DNA of 64,000 nucleotides, taken from NCBI RefSeq assembly GCF_021190955.1, contig NZ_JAIOAO010000003.1:992001-1056000 (forward strand), in the 5' to 3' direction. The notes below the pieces were generated by a model that searched no databases, was not told the DNA's origin, and was given only the letters and a program-made list of their open reading frames with translations. The stretch's first letter is position 1; each line of letters starts with the position of its first letter. The position numbers and the translations under genes were made by a program. Positions 44,901-52,997 of this stretch are shown piece after piece. Source of the DNA: Parachryseolinea silvisoli. GTDB lineage: Bacteria > Bacteroidota > Bacteroidia > Cytophagales > Cyclobacteriaceae.

Positions 44901-46435
44901 TCGTAATGCGACTCTTCCACCCTGTAGCAAAGCTCGGGGCGAAGCGCATATGCATAGTTATGCCAGGGTAAATAGGCATTGCTGGTTTTGTACGAAAACA
45001 CCTTGTCATAGTTATACAATGCCACGATGACGGTTTGCGGTGAATACTCAAAGCACGCAGGGTCATAGAACCATGCGAAAAAGTAGGGTGCGTTGATGTG
45101 TCGGAACGGCAAGGTGTGCGTAACTTCATCATCTTCTGCCCAGACAGAAGCCACATAGCGAACTGTCTCCGTACCCACTGTTTTCTGAAAGTATGCCAGT
45201 TCGAGATAGTCAACCGTGGCATTGCCGGCGACGTAGTATGCCGAGGATGCTTTGCCATGCACTGTCATGTTACCGCGCACCACGAGCAGGTCAATACGCG
45301 CGTTCGGGATCTTCAGGTCGCCGTCGACGTTTAGATCGCCGTCACAATAATAGATGGAATCGTAGTATTCAAAGTAGTCGTGCTCGCTTTCGTAGTCATC
45401 TGCCAGGCTGTTTTCAGAATCGGCATTCCAGTATTCAAAAAACTCGTCTACGCCCATCGCCTCCCGCACTTCTTCATACGACACAGCGCGAATATTATAC
45501 TTGTCAAGGAAGGCTTGTGTCTCTGCTTTTTCCGCTATGTCTGACGCTTCCGGGTTATCTTCCTTTTCTTCTTCCACGTCGTTATCTTCCTCGTTCTCTG
45601 CCGCGGCATTGTCAAGCATCGTATAATCAACAGGTTTGATAAACCGGCTGAGGGCAACTTTCAGCGACAGCAACGGCGCGATAGCTTGCTCGAAAGCGTC
45701 GATACTGATGTCGCGCAGCGTTTGCTTAAAATGAACCGTGTGTACGACGGTGTTCGGATCTCCCACGAAAAGCCGCATTTCATCGTCGTCGATGATCATG
45801 CCCAATAACCAGAAGCATTGCGTCAGCATGGCTCGCTCTTCTTCGATCAGCGGAAATTCACGCCGGTGGAATCCCTGGTAAAATGACAGGAGGCCGTAGA
45901 GTGTATTGGCATTGGTACCCTGGGCATTGTACGCGTTGACCGTGCAGATAAAACCATCCTTCATAAAAAATAGCGTACCGTTTCGAAGCCAGTACATGCC
46001 AAAGACTTCGGGCATTTCAAAACCGGCCGCAGCTTCCATGGCATCGATGTTCTCGGCGACAACGGGAACAACTTCGACTTCAGCCCCCTCCGGAGGGTTT
46101 TGCTTCAGGTGATCGGCAAGGGCCAGCAGGTCGTGGTATAAATGGCGCGGTGGGAAGCTGCCCGGTTGTGTCGCCACCGTTGAAACAGGCGCGGGGGCAG
46201 CAACGGCTTCCGCGGACGCAGGGTCTTCCGTCACGGCAACATATCCTTTTTTGGTCTTCTCGGCAATAAGCTTCCCGGCGGCCTTTTTACATTCCGCTTC
46301 CGAGGCGTGTTCCTTCGTTTGGGTTTGCCCCTGTGTGCCGGCCTTTCCAAAATAGATCGTGAACGAGTTACCGATAATCTCGATGTCCCAGAACTTGTGT
46401 GACTTGTGGTCCTGGTAGATGAATTTTTGTCTCAT
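41990..46435 (-). CDS. Giant WGR/SMI1/TPR protein
   Basis: Multidomain intracellular protein of 1481 residues. An N-terminal WGR domain (about 1-75, FWDIEIIGNSFTIYFGKAG) is followed by an SMI1/KNR4-like part (about 100-280, DAMEAAAGFEMPEVFGMYW, LRNGTLFFM). An acidic linker comes next, then a beta section like polymer-forming proteins (about 360-455, CDGDLNVDGDLKIPNAR). TPR repeats follow (about 530-720), then DUF4116-like repeats of about 24 residues (about 780-1150, PKICEVAVKRNSYDFQFVPK and similar), and a second TPR array (about 1170-1380). No signal peptide. WGR binds DNA ends in PARP-like proteins, and SMI1/DUF4116 occur with immunity proteins. Role unknown; a scaffold or defence-related function is speculation. 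Confidence 0.8.
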   Translation of the reverse strand: MRQKFIYQDHKSHKFWDIEIIGNSFTIYFGKAGTQGQTQTKEHASEAECKKAAGKLIAEKTKKGYVAVTEDPASAEAVAAPAPVSTVATQPGSFPPRHLYHDLLALADHLKQNPPEGAEVEVVPVVAENIDAMEAAAGFEMPEVFGMYWLRNGTLFFMKDGFICTVNAYNAQGTNANTLYGLLSFYQGFHRREFPLIEEERAMLTQCFWLLGMIIDDDEMRLFVGDPNTVVHTVHFKQTLRDISIDAFEQAIAPLLSLKVALSRFIKPVDYTMLDNAAAENEEDNDVEEEKEDNPEASDIAEKAETQAFLDKYNIRAVSYEEVREAMGVDEFFEYWNADSENSLADDYESEHDYFEYYDSIYYCDGDLNVDGDLKIPNARIDLLVVRGNMTVHGKASSAYYVAGNATVDYLELAYFQKTVGTETVRYVASVWAEDDEVTHTLPFRHINAPYFFAWFYDPACFEYSPQTVIVALYNYDKVFSYKTSNAYLPWHNYAYALRPELCYRVEESHYDALNINVRTIYETLKADQPIFREGVSPEGIILTLAGTQLAKEDDNAGAYLLYQEAIAKSPGYYLPYYLAGKCLVSGKAYGQAMVLFAKGIPLTPDRLAYEIDCLEQGALCAVRMGEYDQAIAWGKTAVEKYPKASFTLRVIGEALIFQQKLGEAKDYLEQSLEIEEMFSNNWLLGLIYHLQGDKKKAESYYKAAVNKNSKALPYEKHTTLEYIYGDNVTIDWDTNRPAVKVKDQTYWDQYLANALQQYGPQWLHGKVPDVPAQYRSKEMLLSLLEHQTKGEYDVKGEILAFFDPALYTREIILLAIQRQAPCPYDMIPVSFLTPEVYRAHPRGIDLSFIPAEQLTYDLCFLAVTQSQYNYKHVPTNFQNERMNIALIAGGGLQEYPVKQLPSRYYTPSYIKQALDLGIDSIKRIPVKLIDQEIYAYATEKYGQDPAWPFIVEQYDRQRWRWGSTSLIQSMGELVRKHGIGIFDHVDVDRINKHSYGYYKKHLGHLPEFDEKAKAYGWHERRNEKDEYVAEPEFDYNTFSKVWPCFWDEEFMIKALTAGERNESERIYNVMPQHLTPKICEVAVKRNSYDFQFVPKQWITPTMCEEACSKDYGSALEYVPVAMRTQKVCELALGRDTENIKFVPLALRTPMLCAGVLLGHTHLSKYIPHEHYAPVFEILSSKFKNRFDAEYLQLNWGLGLIFQKDHAGARKKLAAVESSKKADRIQVHHALYYTGWSYFLEDDTKTAQEYWRKAQDMARQEKIDDEQWLTFPYAEFQLPEVTGVYDFGKDEFDQRMREVTVLVQNKDYTQALDELTQAEQQLKDSQHSEMRLWAYVWDHQRYALYEAGKKEESFAVCRHIIAEIGKITLWDYLEEFNPIRGALRSAHNSLAYHCYETAIDLSGIKEGLNHIKITMKTVAPIEDKNVLNPYYETHARLLHKAMSFDQSYQKDFEKVMTRITKSKLKDADVLSEEFIEKFLTK

Positions 46436-46614
46436 GATGAGTAGAGGGTCCGTTGGAGGGCAAAATAAATGATCTCCCCGGTTTCAGACGGGGCGCGTAA
46501 TGAAAAATGTTGTTTTGTATGTAAATAAGCCCGAGGAGCTGCAAACAGCCGTTAGCCGTGTGCCCGTTGTTTTTTTGGATAATTCTCTGTAACTAGTATT
46601 TGCCTTAACCAACC

Positions 46615-47166
46615 TTGACCCTGAAAAGATCATTAGCGATATTCTTCTTGCTAATATTCCTGTTTCATGCAGGGGGATACTACGGCGTTTTTCTGGTGTC
46701 CTTTTATCAGGCAGAAAAAGTGCTGACCCAGCGGGCGAATGCCGGTCATTACACAGCCGACGACGAACTGATCCTGTCATTATCCTTTTCTCTTCCGTAT
46801 CCCGTGCACGCGGGCGAATATAAACCGTCGTCACCCACGTCCTTTGAATACCAGGGTGAGCAGTATACGGTTGTGAGGCAAAAGGTGGACGGGGACCTGG
46901 TGCAATTGGTGTGTGTGCGGAACGTCCGGCAAAGCGAGCTCGTTCTGGCAATGACCGACTATTCGAAGATCGTCAACAACCTGCCCAGTGGACGAGCCCT
47001 GCAAGTCATCGCTAAATTCTTTAAAGACTATCAACCCACTACCGGGCTCGTCATTTCTGATACCCTGGCGAGTCTATCTACAACACATCCACCATGCCGG
47101 GTTTGCCTGATGTTACAGGAAGCCGATTACCCGGTCATTTCTCCCCCGCCGGAAAAGCTATCGTGA
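46615..47166 (+). CDS. Hypothetical membrane-anchored protein (183 aa)
   Basis: TTG start at 46615; no ATG gives the leading hydrophobic helix (LAIFFLLIFLFHAGGYYGVFLV, about residues 7-28). The soluble part is beta-rich with charged loops. The C-terminus has a CRVC pair (about residue 162). Unrecognised; it precedes the outer-membrane barrel gene by 89 bases in the same direction and may be functionally linked. Confidence 0.55.
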   Translation: MTLKRSLAIFFLLIFLFHAGGYYGVFLVSFYQAEKVLTQRANAGHYTADDELILSLSFSLPYPVHAGEYKPSSPTSFEYQGEQYTVVRQKVDGDLVQLVCVRNVRQSELVLAMTDYSKIVNNLPSGRALQVIAKFFKDYQPTTGLVISDTLASLSTTHPPCRVCLMLQEADYPVISPPPEKLS

Positions 47167-47255
47167 TCTGTTTTATTCCAGCCCGCGCGTAGGTCGCTAT
47201 GACCTGCATGAATCCTGCTGGCTATTTTATTCATTCACGTTAAAAGCTTTTTTCT

Positions 47256-48446
47256 ATGAACAACAAATTTTACATTTTAGTATTGATCGTATTGGTTTCG
47301 CTTGCTTGTATGGATGCCCGGGCGCAAGGCTGTGTGGCTGTTCGCCAGATGGGGGGACTTAATCCACTATCGTCGAATGGGTATACGCTGCCCAAGAATG
47401 AATTTCAGGTTGGGCTGAATTATCGTTACTTTCATTCGTGGCGCCACTTTGTCGGCACCGAGGAGCAAAAGGAACGTCAGACCACGGGTGGGGGACATGA
47501 TGCCAACGGCAAAGAGCGCGGCAACGCTGTCAATATTTACTCGCACGCAGTCGATATCAATGTATCGTACGGTCTTTCCGACCGTATCCAATTAAACCTG
47601 GCGATTCCCTATGTGCATAACGAACGCTCCCAGGTATTGAGAACAACTGCGGGTGATACTTCGCGGTATAGTGTATACGCAAAAGGTCTGGGTGACATCC
47701 GGCTGAGCGCCAGCTATTGGGTGCTCGATCCCGCGCACGCCGACAAAGGAAACCTGTCCATAGGACTTGGGGTGAAGCTGAACACCGGCAGCCACTCGGT
47801 AAAGGATGACGCGCCACAGGCAGATGGTACCACGCAGCGTGTAGTCATGGATCAGGCCATACAGCCCGGTGACGGCGGCGTGGGTATTTCCGTCGAGCTA
47901 CAGGGATTCCGCCAGCTGTACGGAAGAATTTACGGCTTTGCGAATGGATACTATCTATTCAACCCGCGCGAAACAAATGGTACATTTAAGTCGGCCCCGA
48001 CGGTGGTGAAAGATGCGAACGGTAATACATTGGGCACACTCACTGGCTATAACGAATACGCTTCACCCGATCAGTATTTTGCCCGCGCAGGCTTTATGGC
48101 CGCTGTCGGCAAGACGAGAAATGTTACCCTGTCGCTGGCGGGTCGCTGGGAAGGTATTCCGGCCTACGATGCGTTCGGTGGCCAGGTAGCATACCGCCGT
48201 CCGGGCTATGTGGTAGCGGTCGAGTCGGGCGTTTCGTATCGCACGGGTAAACACAGCATCGCCTTGTTTGTACCCTATAACTTTATCAAGAACCGCATTA
48301 AGAGCGCCGCCGACATTGCCCGGCAGAACCTGCAAAATTCTGTGATTACCAATGAGTCTGAAAAGGTGTCGGTCCAGGGTGATGCGGCCTTTGCCGATTA
48401 TTCGATCAACATCAACTATGCCTTCCGGCTCGGACAATTATTTTAA
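47256..48446 (+). CDS. Outer-membrane transporter-like beta-barrel
   Basis: Exported protein of 396 residues with signal peptide MNNKFYILVLIVLVSLACMDARAQ. The mature part consists of alternating strands such as FQVGLNYRYFHSW (about 50-62), VDINVSYGLSDRIQLNLAIPYVHN and YSININYAFRLGQLF at the end, with a final aromatic residue as in outer-membrane barrels. It resembles uncharacterised Bacteroidota porin or transporter proteins; the substrate is unknown. It is followed by a strong terminator. Confidence 0.78.
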   Translation: MNNKFYILVLIVLVSLACMDARAQGCVAVRQMGGLNPLSSNGYTLPKNEFQVGLNYRYFHSWRHFVGTEEQKERQTTGGGHDANGKERGNAVNIYSHAVDINVSYGLSDRIQLNLAIPYVHNERSQVLRTTAGDTSRYSVYAKGLGDIRLSASYWVLDPAHADKGNLSIGLGVKLNTGSHSVKDDAPQADGTTQRVVMDQAIQPGDGGVGISVELQGFRQLYGRIYGFANGYYLFNPRETNGTFKSAPTVVKDANGNTLGTLTGYNEYASPDQYFARAGFMAAVGKTRNVTLSLAGRWEGIPAYDAFGGQVAYRRPGYVVAVESGVSYRTGKHSIALFVPYNFIKNRIKSAADIARQNLQNSVITNESEKVSVQGDAAFADYSININYAFRLGQLF

Positions 48447-48461
48447 TATAGTCTGTGCTGC

Positions 48462-48494
48462 AAAAAAAGGAGAGAGCCGATCTCTCCTTTTTTT
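48462..48494. terminator. Rho-independent terminator
   Basis: AAAAAAAGGAGAGA and TCTCTCCTTTTTTT with loop GCCGA, a 14-bp stem 15 bases after the barrel gene. Confidence 0.88.
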
Positions 48495-48562
48495 ATGCGC
48501 TTGATTCAGCCGTGACAGCAGGCATTATTATTGCCCCAAATTTTTCATATTAATCCTGTGTC

Positions 48563-49042
48563 ATGAATACAACAACTTCTAAACGAACCGATTCTGCTGC
48601 CCGCGTCATTCACGCAACACCCGAGGTGATCTATGCAGCATACCTGGATGCGAAGGCGATTGCAGCCTGGCGTCCGCCCAAGGGCATGCACTGCGAAATC
48701 TATGAATTTGATCCGCGGCCGGGAGGAACCTTTCGCATGTCGTTTGGCTATGATGAATCAGAACAGGATGTGGTGGGCAAGACCTCTGCGCATGCTGATG
48801 TCTTCCATGGGCATTTTGCGGAACTGATTCCACATCAGCGGATTGTCGAGGTAGTGGAGTTTGAATCGGATGATCCTGCCTTTGCCGGCGAAATGAAAGT
48901 GATTACCACACTGGTGCGGGAGCGACACGGCACGAACGTCAATGTAGTCTGTGAGAATGTGCCGGTGGGCATTAAGGCTGACGATCACCGGCAAGGCATC
49001 CAATCGTCGCTGGCGAGCCTTGCCCAATATGTTGAGCGGTAA
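48563..49042 (+). CDS. SRPBCC/AHSA1 family protein
   Basis: Small lipid- or ligand-binding START-like protein, 159 residues. RVIHATPEVIYAAYLDAKAIAAWRPP (about residues 12-37) is the start of the fold and GGTFRMSFGYDES (about 54-66) the central strands; the final helix is IQSSLASLAQYV. Members bind hydrophobic ligands or help Hsp90; the role here is unknown. Its end lies two bases from the convergent phosphodiester glycosidase gene. Confidence 0.87.
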   Translation: MNTTTSKRTDSAARVIHATPEVIYAAYLDAKAIAAWRPPKGMHCEIYEFDPRPGGTFRMSFGYDESEQDVVGKTSAHADVFHGHFAELIPHQRIVEVVEFESDDPAFAGEMKVITTLVRERHGTNVNVVCENVPVGIKADDHRQGIQSSLASLAQYVER

Positions 49043-49044
49043 GC

Positions 49045-49743
49045 CTATTCGGCTACACCGATCATTACCCCGAAGTTGCCATCCAGTTGTTTCCAGTCCT
49101 GCGCGGGGAGATAGGTGCGTGACACAAAGCCGTCCAGGTACAAGGCATTGCTGCAGCCTTTGCTGAGAAAGAACTGCGCGAAGTCATAGAAGTTAACGGG
49201 TTCTTTCGACATCGCGAACAGTACCTTTCCGTCAGGAAGTATTCCTACGCCGTTTCGGATGTTCAGGTTCGCGGAGCCTTTCTTAAAGGCCGGATGTATA
49301 GCGCCGTCAATCAGCAGCATAGGTCCTGACTGCGTGGCGAAGGTAATGGTATCGTGTGGCGTGAAGCGCGGTGTTGTCCGTACACCCGCGTGGTGGCCTG
49401 TCGTCGTGTAGAACACGCCGTTGGGTTTCATGTAGAAGTTGCCGCCGCCGGAAAGGGTGTCCAGCGGTTGTCGGATGGTGCCGTTGTCGATGAACAGGCC
49501 CTGCGGCGAGCTGTCCGGCCGGTACATGCCGGCGTTCATGCCGAAAGCCAACTTTTTTCCCTTCTTCTCGATATATTGCTTGAGGTTCTGCAGGCTCCGG
49601 AGGGGCAGGCCCTTGTCATCTTTCCAGTATAATGCAACAGCGCCGGGTGTGGTGACGTAGCTGATAAAACGGTCGTCTGTCTGCTGGGCCACTATGGTCA
49701 GGTGGCAGAATAGGAGACACGTCGTCAGGAAAAAAGTACGCAT
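49045..49743 (-). CDS. Phosphodiester glycosidase family protein
   Basis: Exported protein of 232 residues with signal peptide MRTFFLTTCLLFCHLTIVAQ. The NAGPA-type domain (DUF2233) has LAFGMNAGMYRPDSSPQGLF (about residues 65-84), GGGNFYMKPNGVFY (about 98-111), QSGPMLL and NGVGILPDGKVLFAMS; the final part has CSNALYLDGFVSR. Members cleave phosphodiester-linked sugars such as GlcNAc-1-phosphodiester. Probably acts in the periplasm on cell-wall or exopolysaccharide fragments. Confidence 0.88.
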   Translation of the reverse strand: MRTFFLTTCLLFCHLTIVAQQTDDRFISYVTTPGAVALYWKDDKGLPLRSLQNLKQYIEKKGKKLAFGMNAGMYRPDSSPQGLFIDNGTIRQPLDTLSGGGNFYMKPNGVFYTTTGHHAGVRTTPRFTPHDTITFATQSGPMLLIDGAIHPAFKKGSANLNIRNGVGILPDGKVLFAMSKEPVNFYDFAQFFLSKGCSNALYLDGFVSRTYLPAQDWKQLDGNFGVMIGVAE

Positions 49744-49818
49744 AGGTATATAACGTTAACAAAGTACAAATAAAACGGCACCTGCAAAATCCCGGGCAGT
49801 TGTTAGCTTTGATGTCAT

Positions 49819-50997
49819 ATGAAGACGGCGGAGTTTATTGCATTGTCGGCCAGTACCATGATGTTGACAGCCCTGGGAATTGATATTATGTTACCGGCGT
49901 TTGGCGAGCTGCGCGAACATTTCGGCCTCGCGCCGGAATCCACGGCCACGGCACAGATTATTGTCTTCTTTTTTATGGGCCAGGTTGCCCAGATTATATT
50001 TGGCGTACTGTCAGACCGTTTTGGCCGACTGGCCATTCTGCGCATTGGCTTCCCGCTGTACATCGCCGGCGGCCTGGCAGCGGCCTTCGCGCCAACGCTG
50101 GCGCTGATGTACATGGCGCGGTTTGTGGCGGGTATGGGAGCATCGGCAGTCTTCATGACGACCATTGCGGGTGTCCGCGACCGTTTTGTCGGCGACCGGA
50201 TGGCGCACACCATGTCGCTGATCTTAACGATCTTTTTGTTTACGCCGATCTTTGCCCCGTTTTTAGGAATAGCCATTATGTCGGTAGCGTCGTGGCAAAT
50301 GGTTTTTCTAACGCCGCCGTTGTTTGCCGTTGTGGTGTTTCTGTGGTCATTCCGGCTAGAGGAGTCTTTACCCCCCGAGCGTCGTACACCACTGGCGTGG
50401 ACAACGATTCGTAAAAACGTCTGGGCGGTGGTTGGCAACCGGGTCTTCCTCCGGTATATGGCCACGACCACGATTCTCTTTGCGGCCCTCAGCTCGTATG
50501 TCGCCAGCTCGGAGCGTATCATCGGAGAGATTTACGGCAAGCCCGAGTTGTTTGCCTGGATCTTTGCAGGCATCGGATTACTGATGTCGCTTTGTGCCTT
50601 TACAAACTCACGTCTCTCGTCACGCTATGGCGCCCGGCGCACGGTAAAGGGGCTGCTTGTCGTCTATACCATCGTCGGTTCGTTGCTGTTGATCGTCACG
50701 GTGGTGGCGGGCGATCCGCCGGATATGCTGGTATTCTTTATCGCTCTGGCGATTATGTTGGCCATCAACCTCGCCGTAGAGCCCAACAGCAGCGCGTTGG
50801 CGTTGGAGCCCATGGGGGAGATGGCCGGCATGGCGGCTTCCGTCTATGGTACGTTGTTCTTCTTTGTAGGCTCTTCCCTCGGCGCCCTCATCAGTCACTT
50901 CATGGTACACGGCGTGTTCCCATTGGTCATCAGCTTTTTTGCCATCGGCGTTGTTACCCTGGTCCTGGTATTTACCGACCGCCGCGTGGTTGCCTAG
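49819..50997 (+). CDS. MFS transporter, Bcr/CflA-like drug resistance family
   Basis: Twelve-helix inner-membrane exporter of 392 residues. The DHA1 motifs are clear: GIDIMLPAFGELREHFG (about 22-38), GQVAQIIFGVLSDRFGRLAIL (motif A, about 54-74) and ARFVAGMGASAVF (about 100). These place it near the Bcr/CflA drug-efflux group. The stop TAG is within CTAG, shared with the convergent SRPBCC gene. Substrate unknown. Confidence 0.9.
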   Translation: MKTAEFIALSASTMMLTALGIDIMLPAFGELREHFGLAPESTATAQIIVFFFMGQVAQIIFGVLSDRFGRLAILRIGFPLYIAGGLAAAFAPTLALMYMARFVAGMGASAVFMTTIAGVRDRFVGDRMAHTMSLILTIFLFTPIFAPFLGIAIMSVASWQMVFLTPPLFAVVVFLWSFRLEESLPPERRTPLAWTTIRKNVWAVVGNRVFLRYMATTTILFAALSSYVASSERIIGEIYGKPELFAWIFAGIGLLMSLCAFTNSRLSSRYGARRTVKGLLVVYTIVGSLLLIVTVVAGDPPDMLVFFIALAIMLAINLAVEPNSSALALEPMGEMAGMAASVYGTLFFFVGSSLGALISHFMVHGVFPLVISFFAIGVVTLVLVFTDRRVVA

Positions 50998-51428
50998 CGT
51001 TTTTCAATCCACTCCTTCAGCATCGTTAACGTAGTTCGCCAATAAAACTCCAAATGCTGCTGAATACTCTCCGTCGGGAAGTTCCGGATCTCCAGCCAAA
51101 GCTGCGTACGGCCGTTGTCAGGCGCTAACGAAAATGTAAGGACGGAATAACTCTCCGGCCTATCTGCCAATTGCGATATCGAACTACGATGTGTATAGCG
51201 TAGTAGTTTTTCCTGCTCATACCGAAGTACAACACCGTTGTTCTCAAACGGCACATGATGAATGCCCCGTATGGCGATCGGCGACGCTACTTGCCAATCC
51301 GTGACAACACGAATCTTCATTTCCGGCTCACCCATCCACTGCGCCATGTGTGAGGGAAGCGTGAGCGCGTCCCAAACAACCCCGGGAGTAGCATGGATTG
51401 TGACGGATGCTGAGAATACATCATTCAT
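50994..51428 (-). CDS. SRPBCC family protein
   Basis: Small START-like protein of 144 residues. ATG 51428 (MNDVFSASVTIHATPGVVWDAL) gives the normal N-terminus of the fold; a longer frame to 51536 overlaps a divergent gene's leader and is not needed. The second half includes VLTFSLAPDNGRTQLWLEIR and a C-terminal helix (TLTMLKEWIEKR). Probably binds a hydrophobic ligand. Its stop overlaps that of the MFS gene by four bases. Confidence 0.85.
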   Translation of the reverse strand: MNDVFSASVTIHATPGVVWDALTLPSHMAQWMGEPEMKIRVVTDWQVASPIAIRGIHHVPFENNGVVLRYEQEKLLRYTHRSSISQLADRPESYSVLTFSLAPDNGRTQLWLEIRNFPTESIQQHLEFYWRTTLTMLKEWIEKR

Positions 51429-51570
51429 GGTAATAAGGGTTGGGGTTAGCCTGAGATCAGCCCTGTGGAAAGTAGCGCATAATGGAGAAAAAATACAAAT
51501 GCCGACTATGGAATAGGCATTGGAGATGGAGTGCATTTTCGTTTACTTGAACGTATCTAAAACGTATGTT

Positions 51571-52338
51571 ATGAAAACAACCAGAATCTTTACGCTGTTA
51601 TTTCTGATCGTGCTGACCGCTACCGCGGCCAACGCCCAGGTAGGTGTAGGCACCAAGCCTGCGGCAAAGGCCGAAGTGCTTTTTGACGGTTCACGCGCCA
51701 TGCTCGACGCCAAGTGGACCTATTGGAAAGGCCCCCGCCTCGCTGCCACACTGCCGATTAAATGGCAGATCGTGAAAGATCCTGTAGACAACGGCACTGT
51801 CGTGAACACCAACGACCCTGCCAGCGCCGGTGGTAAATATGGCGCCGCGGATATTGTGACCAAGAAAGAATATCGCGACTTCCGCCTGCACATCGAGTTC
51901 CTGATCGAGAAGCCCGGCGGCAACAGCGGCGTATATCTCCAAAACCGCTACGAGATCCAGGTACTCGACGGCGACTCCACTACCCACGGCCTGGCTGCGG
52001 TAATCAACGAAGCGGCAGCCCCTTACAGCGCGTATAACGGCACCGGTAAGTGGAATGCCTATGACATCACTTTCCGCGCCGCCCGTTTCGTCAACGGCAA
52101 GCGCACCGAGCAACCGCTGGTGACCATCTACTTCAATGGCAAGAAGATCCACACCAATCACGCCATTACCCAGGTGTGGGGCGGACCCAACTCGGGGATC
52201 GACGGAGGAAATGACGGAGGCAAAGGAATAACGGACGTGCCGGGAGGCTTGAAGCTTCAGGCAGAAGGACATGACGTGCTCTATCGAAATATCTGGATTA
52301 AAGAGCTGGATCTGAAGAAAGCGGATACCAACTTTTAA
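51571..52338 (+). CDS. 3-keto-disaccharide hydrolase domain (DUF1080) protein
   Basis: Exported protein of 255 residues. ATG 51571 opens a signal peptide (MKTTRIFTLLFLIVLTATAANAQ). The concanavalin-like DUF1080 fold is seen in LFDGSRAMLDAKWTYW, DIVTKKEYRDFRLHIEFLI (about residues 92-110), GNSGVYLQNRYEIQVLD (about 116-132) and WNAYDITFRAARF. Members hydrolyse 3-keto sugars or bind glycans. The final third has GGNDGGKGITDVPGG and the usual strand ending IWIKEL. A terminator follows. Confidence 0.9.
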   Translation: MKTTRIFTLLFLIVLTATAANAQVGVGTKPAAKAEVLFDGSRAMLDAKWTYWKGPRLAATLPIKWQIVKDPVDNGTVVNTNDPASAGGKYGAADIVTKKEYRDFRLHIEFLIEKPGGNSGVYLQNRYEIQVLDGDSTTHGLAAVINEAAAPYSAYNGTGKWNAYDITFRAARFVNGKRTEQPLVTIYFNGKKIHTNHAITQVWGGPNSGIDGGNDGGKGITDVPGGLKLQAEGHDVLYRNIWIKELDLKKADTNF

Positions 52339-52355
52339 AGAAGAAAATATGCCAT

Positions 52356-52394
52356 AAAAAAAAGTTGCAGGGACACAGTCTCTGCAACTTTTTT
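52356..52394. terminator. Bidirectional rho-independent terminator
   Basis: GTTGCAGGGAC and GTCTCTGCAAC with loop ACA (11 bp, one G-T pair), flanked by A and T runs, between the convergent DUF1080 and coiled-coil genes. Confidence 0.86.
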
Positions 52395-52414
52395 TATGCC
52401 TTGATACGGGTGGA

Positions 52415-52645
52415 CTATTGTACCTCTTCTACCGATTCGGCTACAACTTCCTCGACTGCCGAAGCATCGCCTCCGTTATCTTTTGCAGGTTTAACCTTCT
52501 TAACAGATTTGTCGATGATCTTTTCCAGCGCACCGATTGCCTCTTGTAAAGGCTTCAGTTTGGAAACCAATTCTGCTTCCTCTTCTTTGAGTTTTTTTAA
52601 TGCGTCTACCACTGGGTTTTCTTTTGCTGCAATTTCCTTGGCCAT
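52415..52645 (-). CDS. Small coiled-coil protein (76 aa)
   Basis: Intracellular protein. ATG 52645 (MAKEIAAKENPVVDALK) starts a helical, lysine/glutamate-rich stretch to about residue 50 (KLKEEEAELVSKLKPLQEAIG), a likely coiled coil, and ends in an acidic tail (AVEEVVAESVEEVQ). An in-frame ATG at 52708 would add 21 residues with a CC pair, but that stretch overlaps a stem-loop. Unrecognised. Confidence 0.65.
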   Translation of the reverse strand: MAKEIAAKENPVVDALKKLKEEEAELVSKLKPLQEAIGALEKIIDKSVKKVKPAKDNGGDASAVEEVVAESVEEVQ

Positions 52646-52997
52646 AGATTGATTTTGTTTAACTGTAAGGATTTTTCCAGCGCCGTGGCAACAAGGCTTG
52701 CTAAGCATCTGGAAAAATCGGGTCGCTAAAATACACGCAAAATTGTTATGTCAAAGCCTCCTGTCGATGACTTTACGCCGGTCGCGAAACTTCAAAAAAT
52801 ACGATGTGATCGGCTGACAATGCGCAGGTTAAGGATGCCGATCTATTTTGGACGTGTGTTGCTAACTGGTTGTTAGCCAGTTTATTTATTAGCAGCTGTT
52901 GAATCTGCAAAAATCGTCGAATTGTTTGCAACCTTCCGTCGGACCGCCGGTATTGGACACATCGGGTAAGGCACCCGGGATTTAATTCAATCAAACA
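52646..52997. other. Divergent region with structured leader (352 bp)
   Basis: Holds an 11-bp inverted repeat (52670-52719) next to the coiled-coil gene, and a small hairpin, AACTGG...CCAGTT, at 52863-52881. The rest is unremarkable. Confidence 0.5.
52670..52719 (-). promoter_or_regulatory. Stem-loop in the leader of the coiled-coil gene
   Basis: GATTTTTCCAG and CTGGAAAAATC form a perfect 11-bp stem around 28 bases, 24 bases before the ATG at 52645. Could be a regulatory leader RNA or an operator; no known riboswitch class is recognised. Confidence 0.35.

Noticed and set aside
45193-45639. A 148-codon arginine-rich frame opposite the WGR gene
   Set aside because: Antisense to a well-supported gene; typical composition of a shadow frame.
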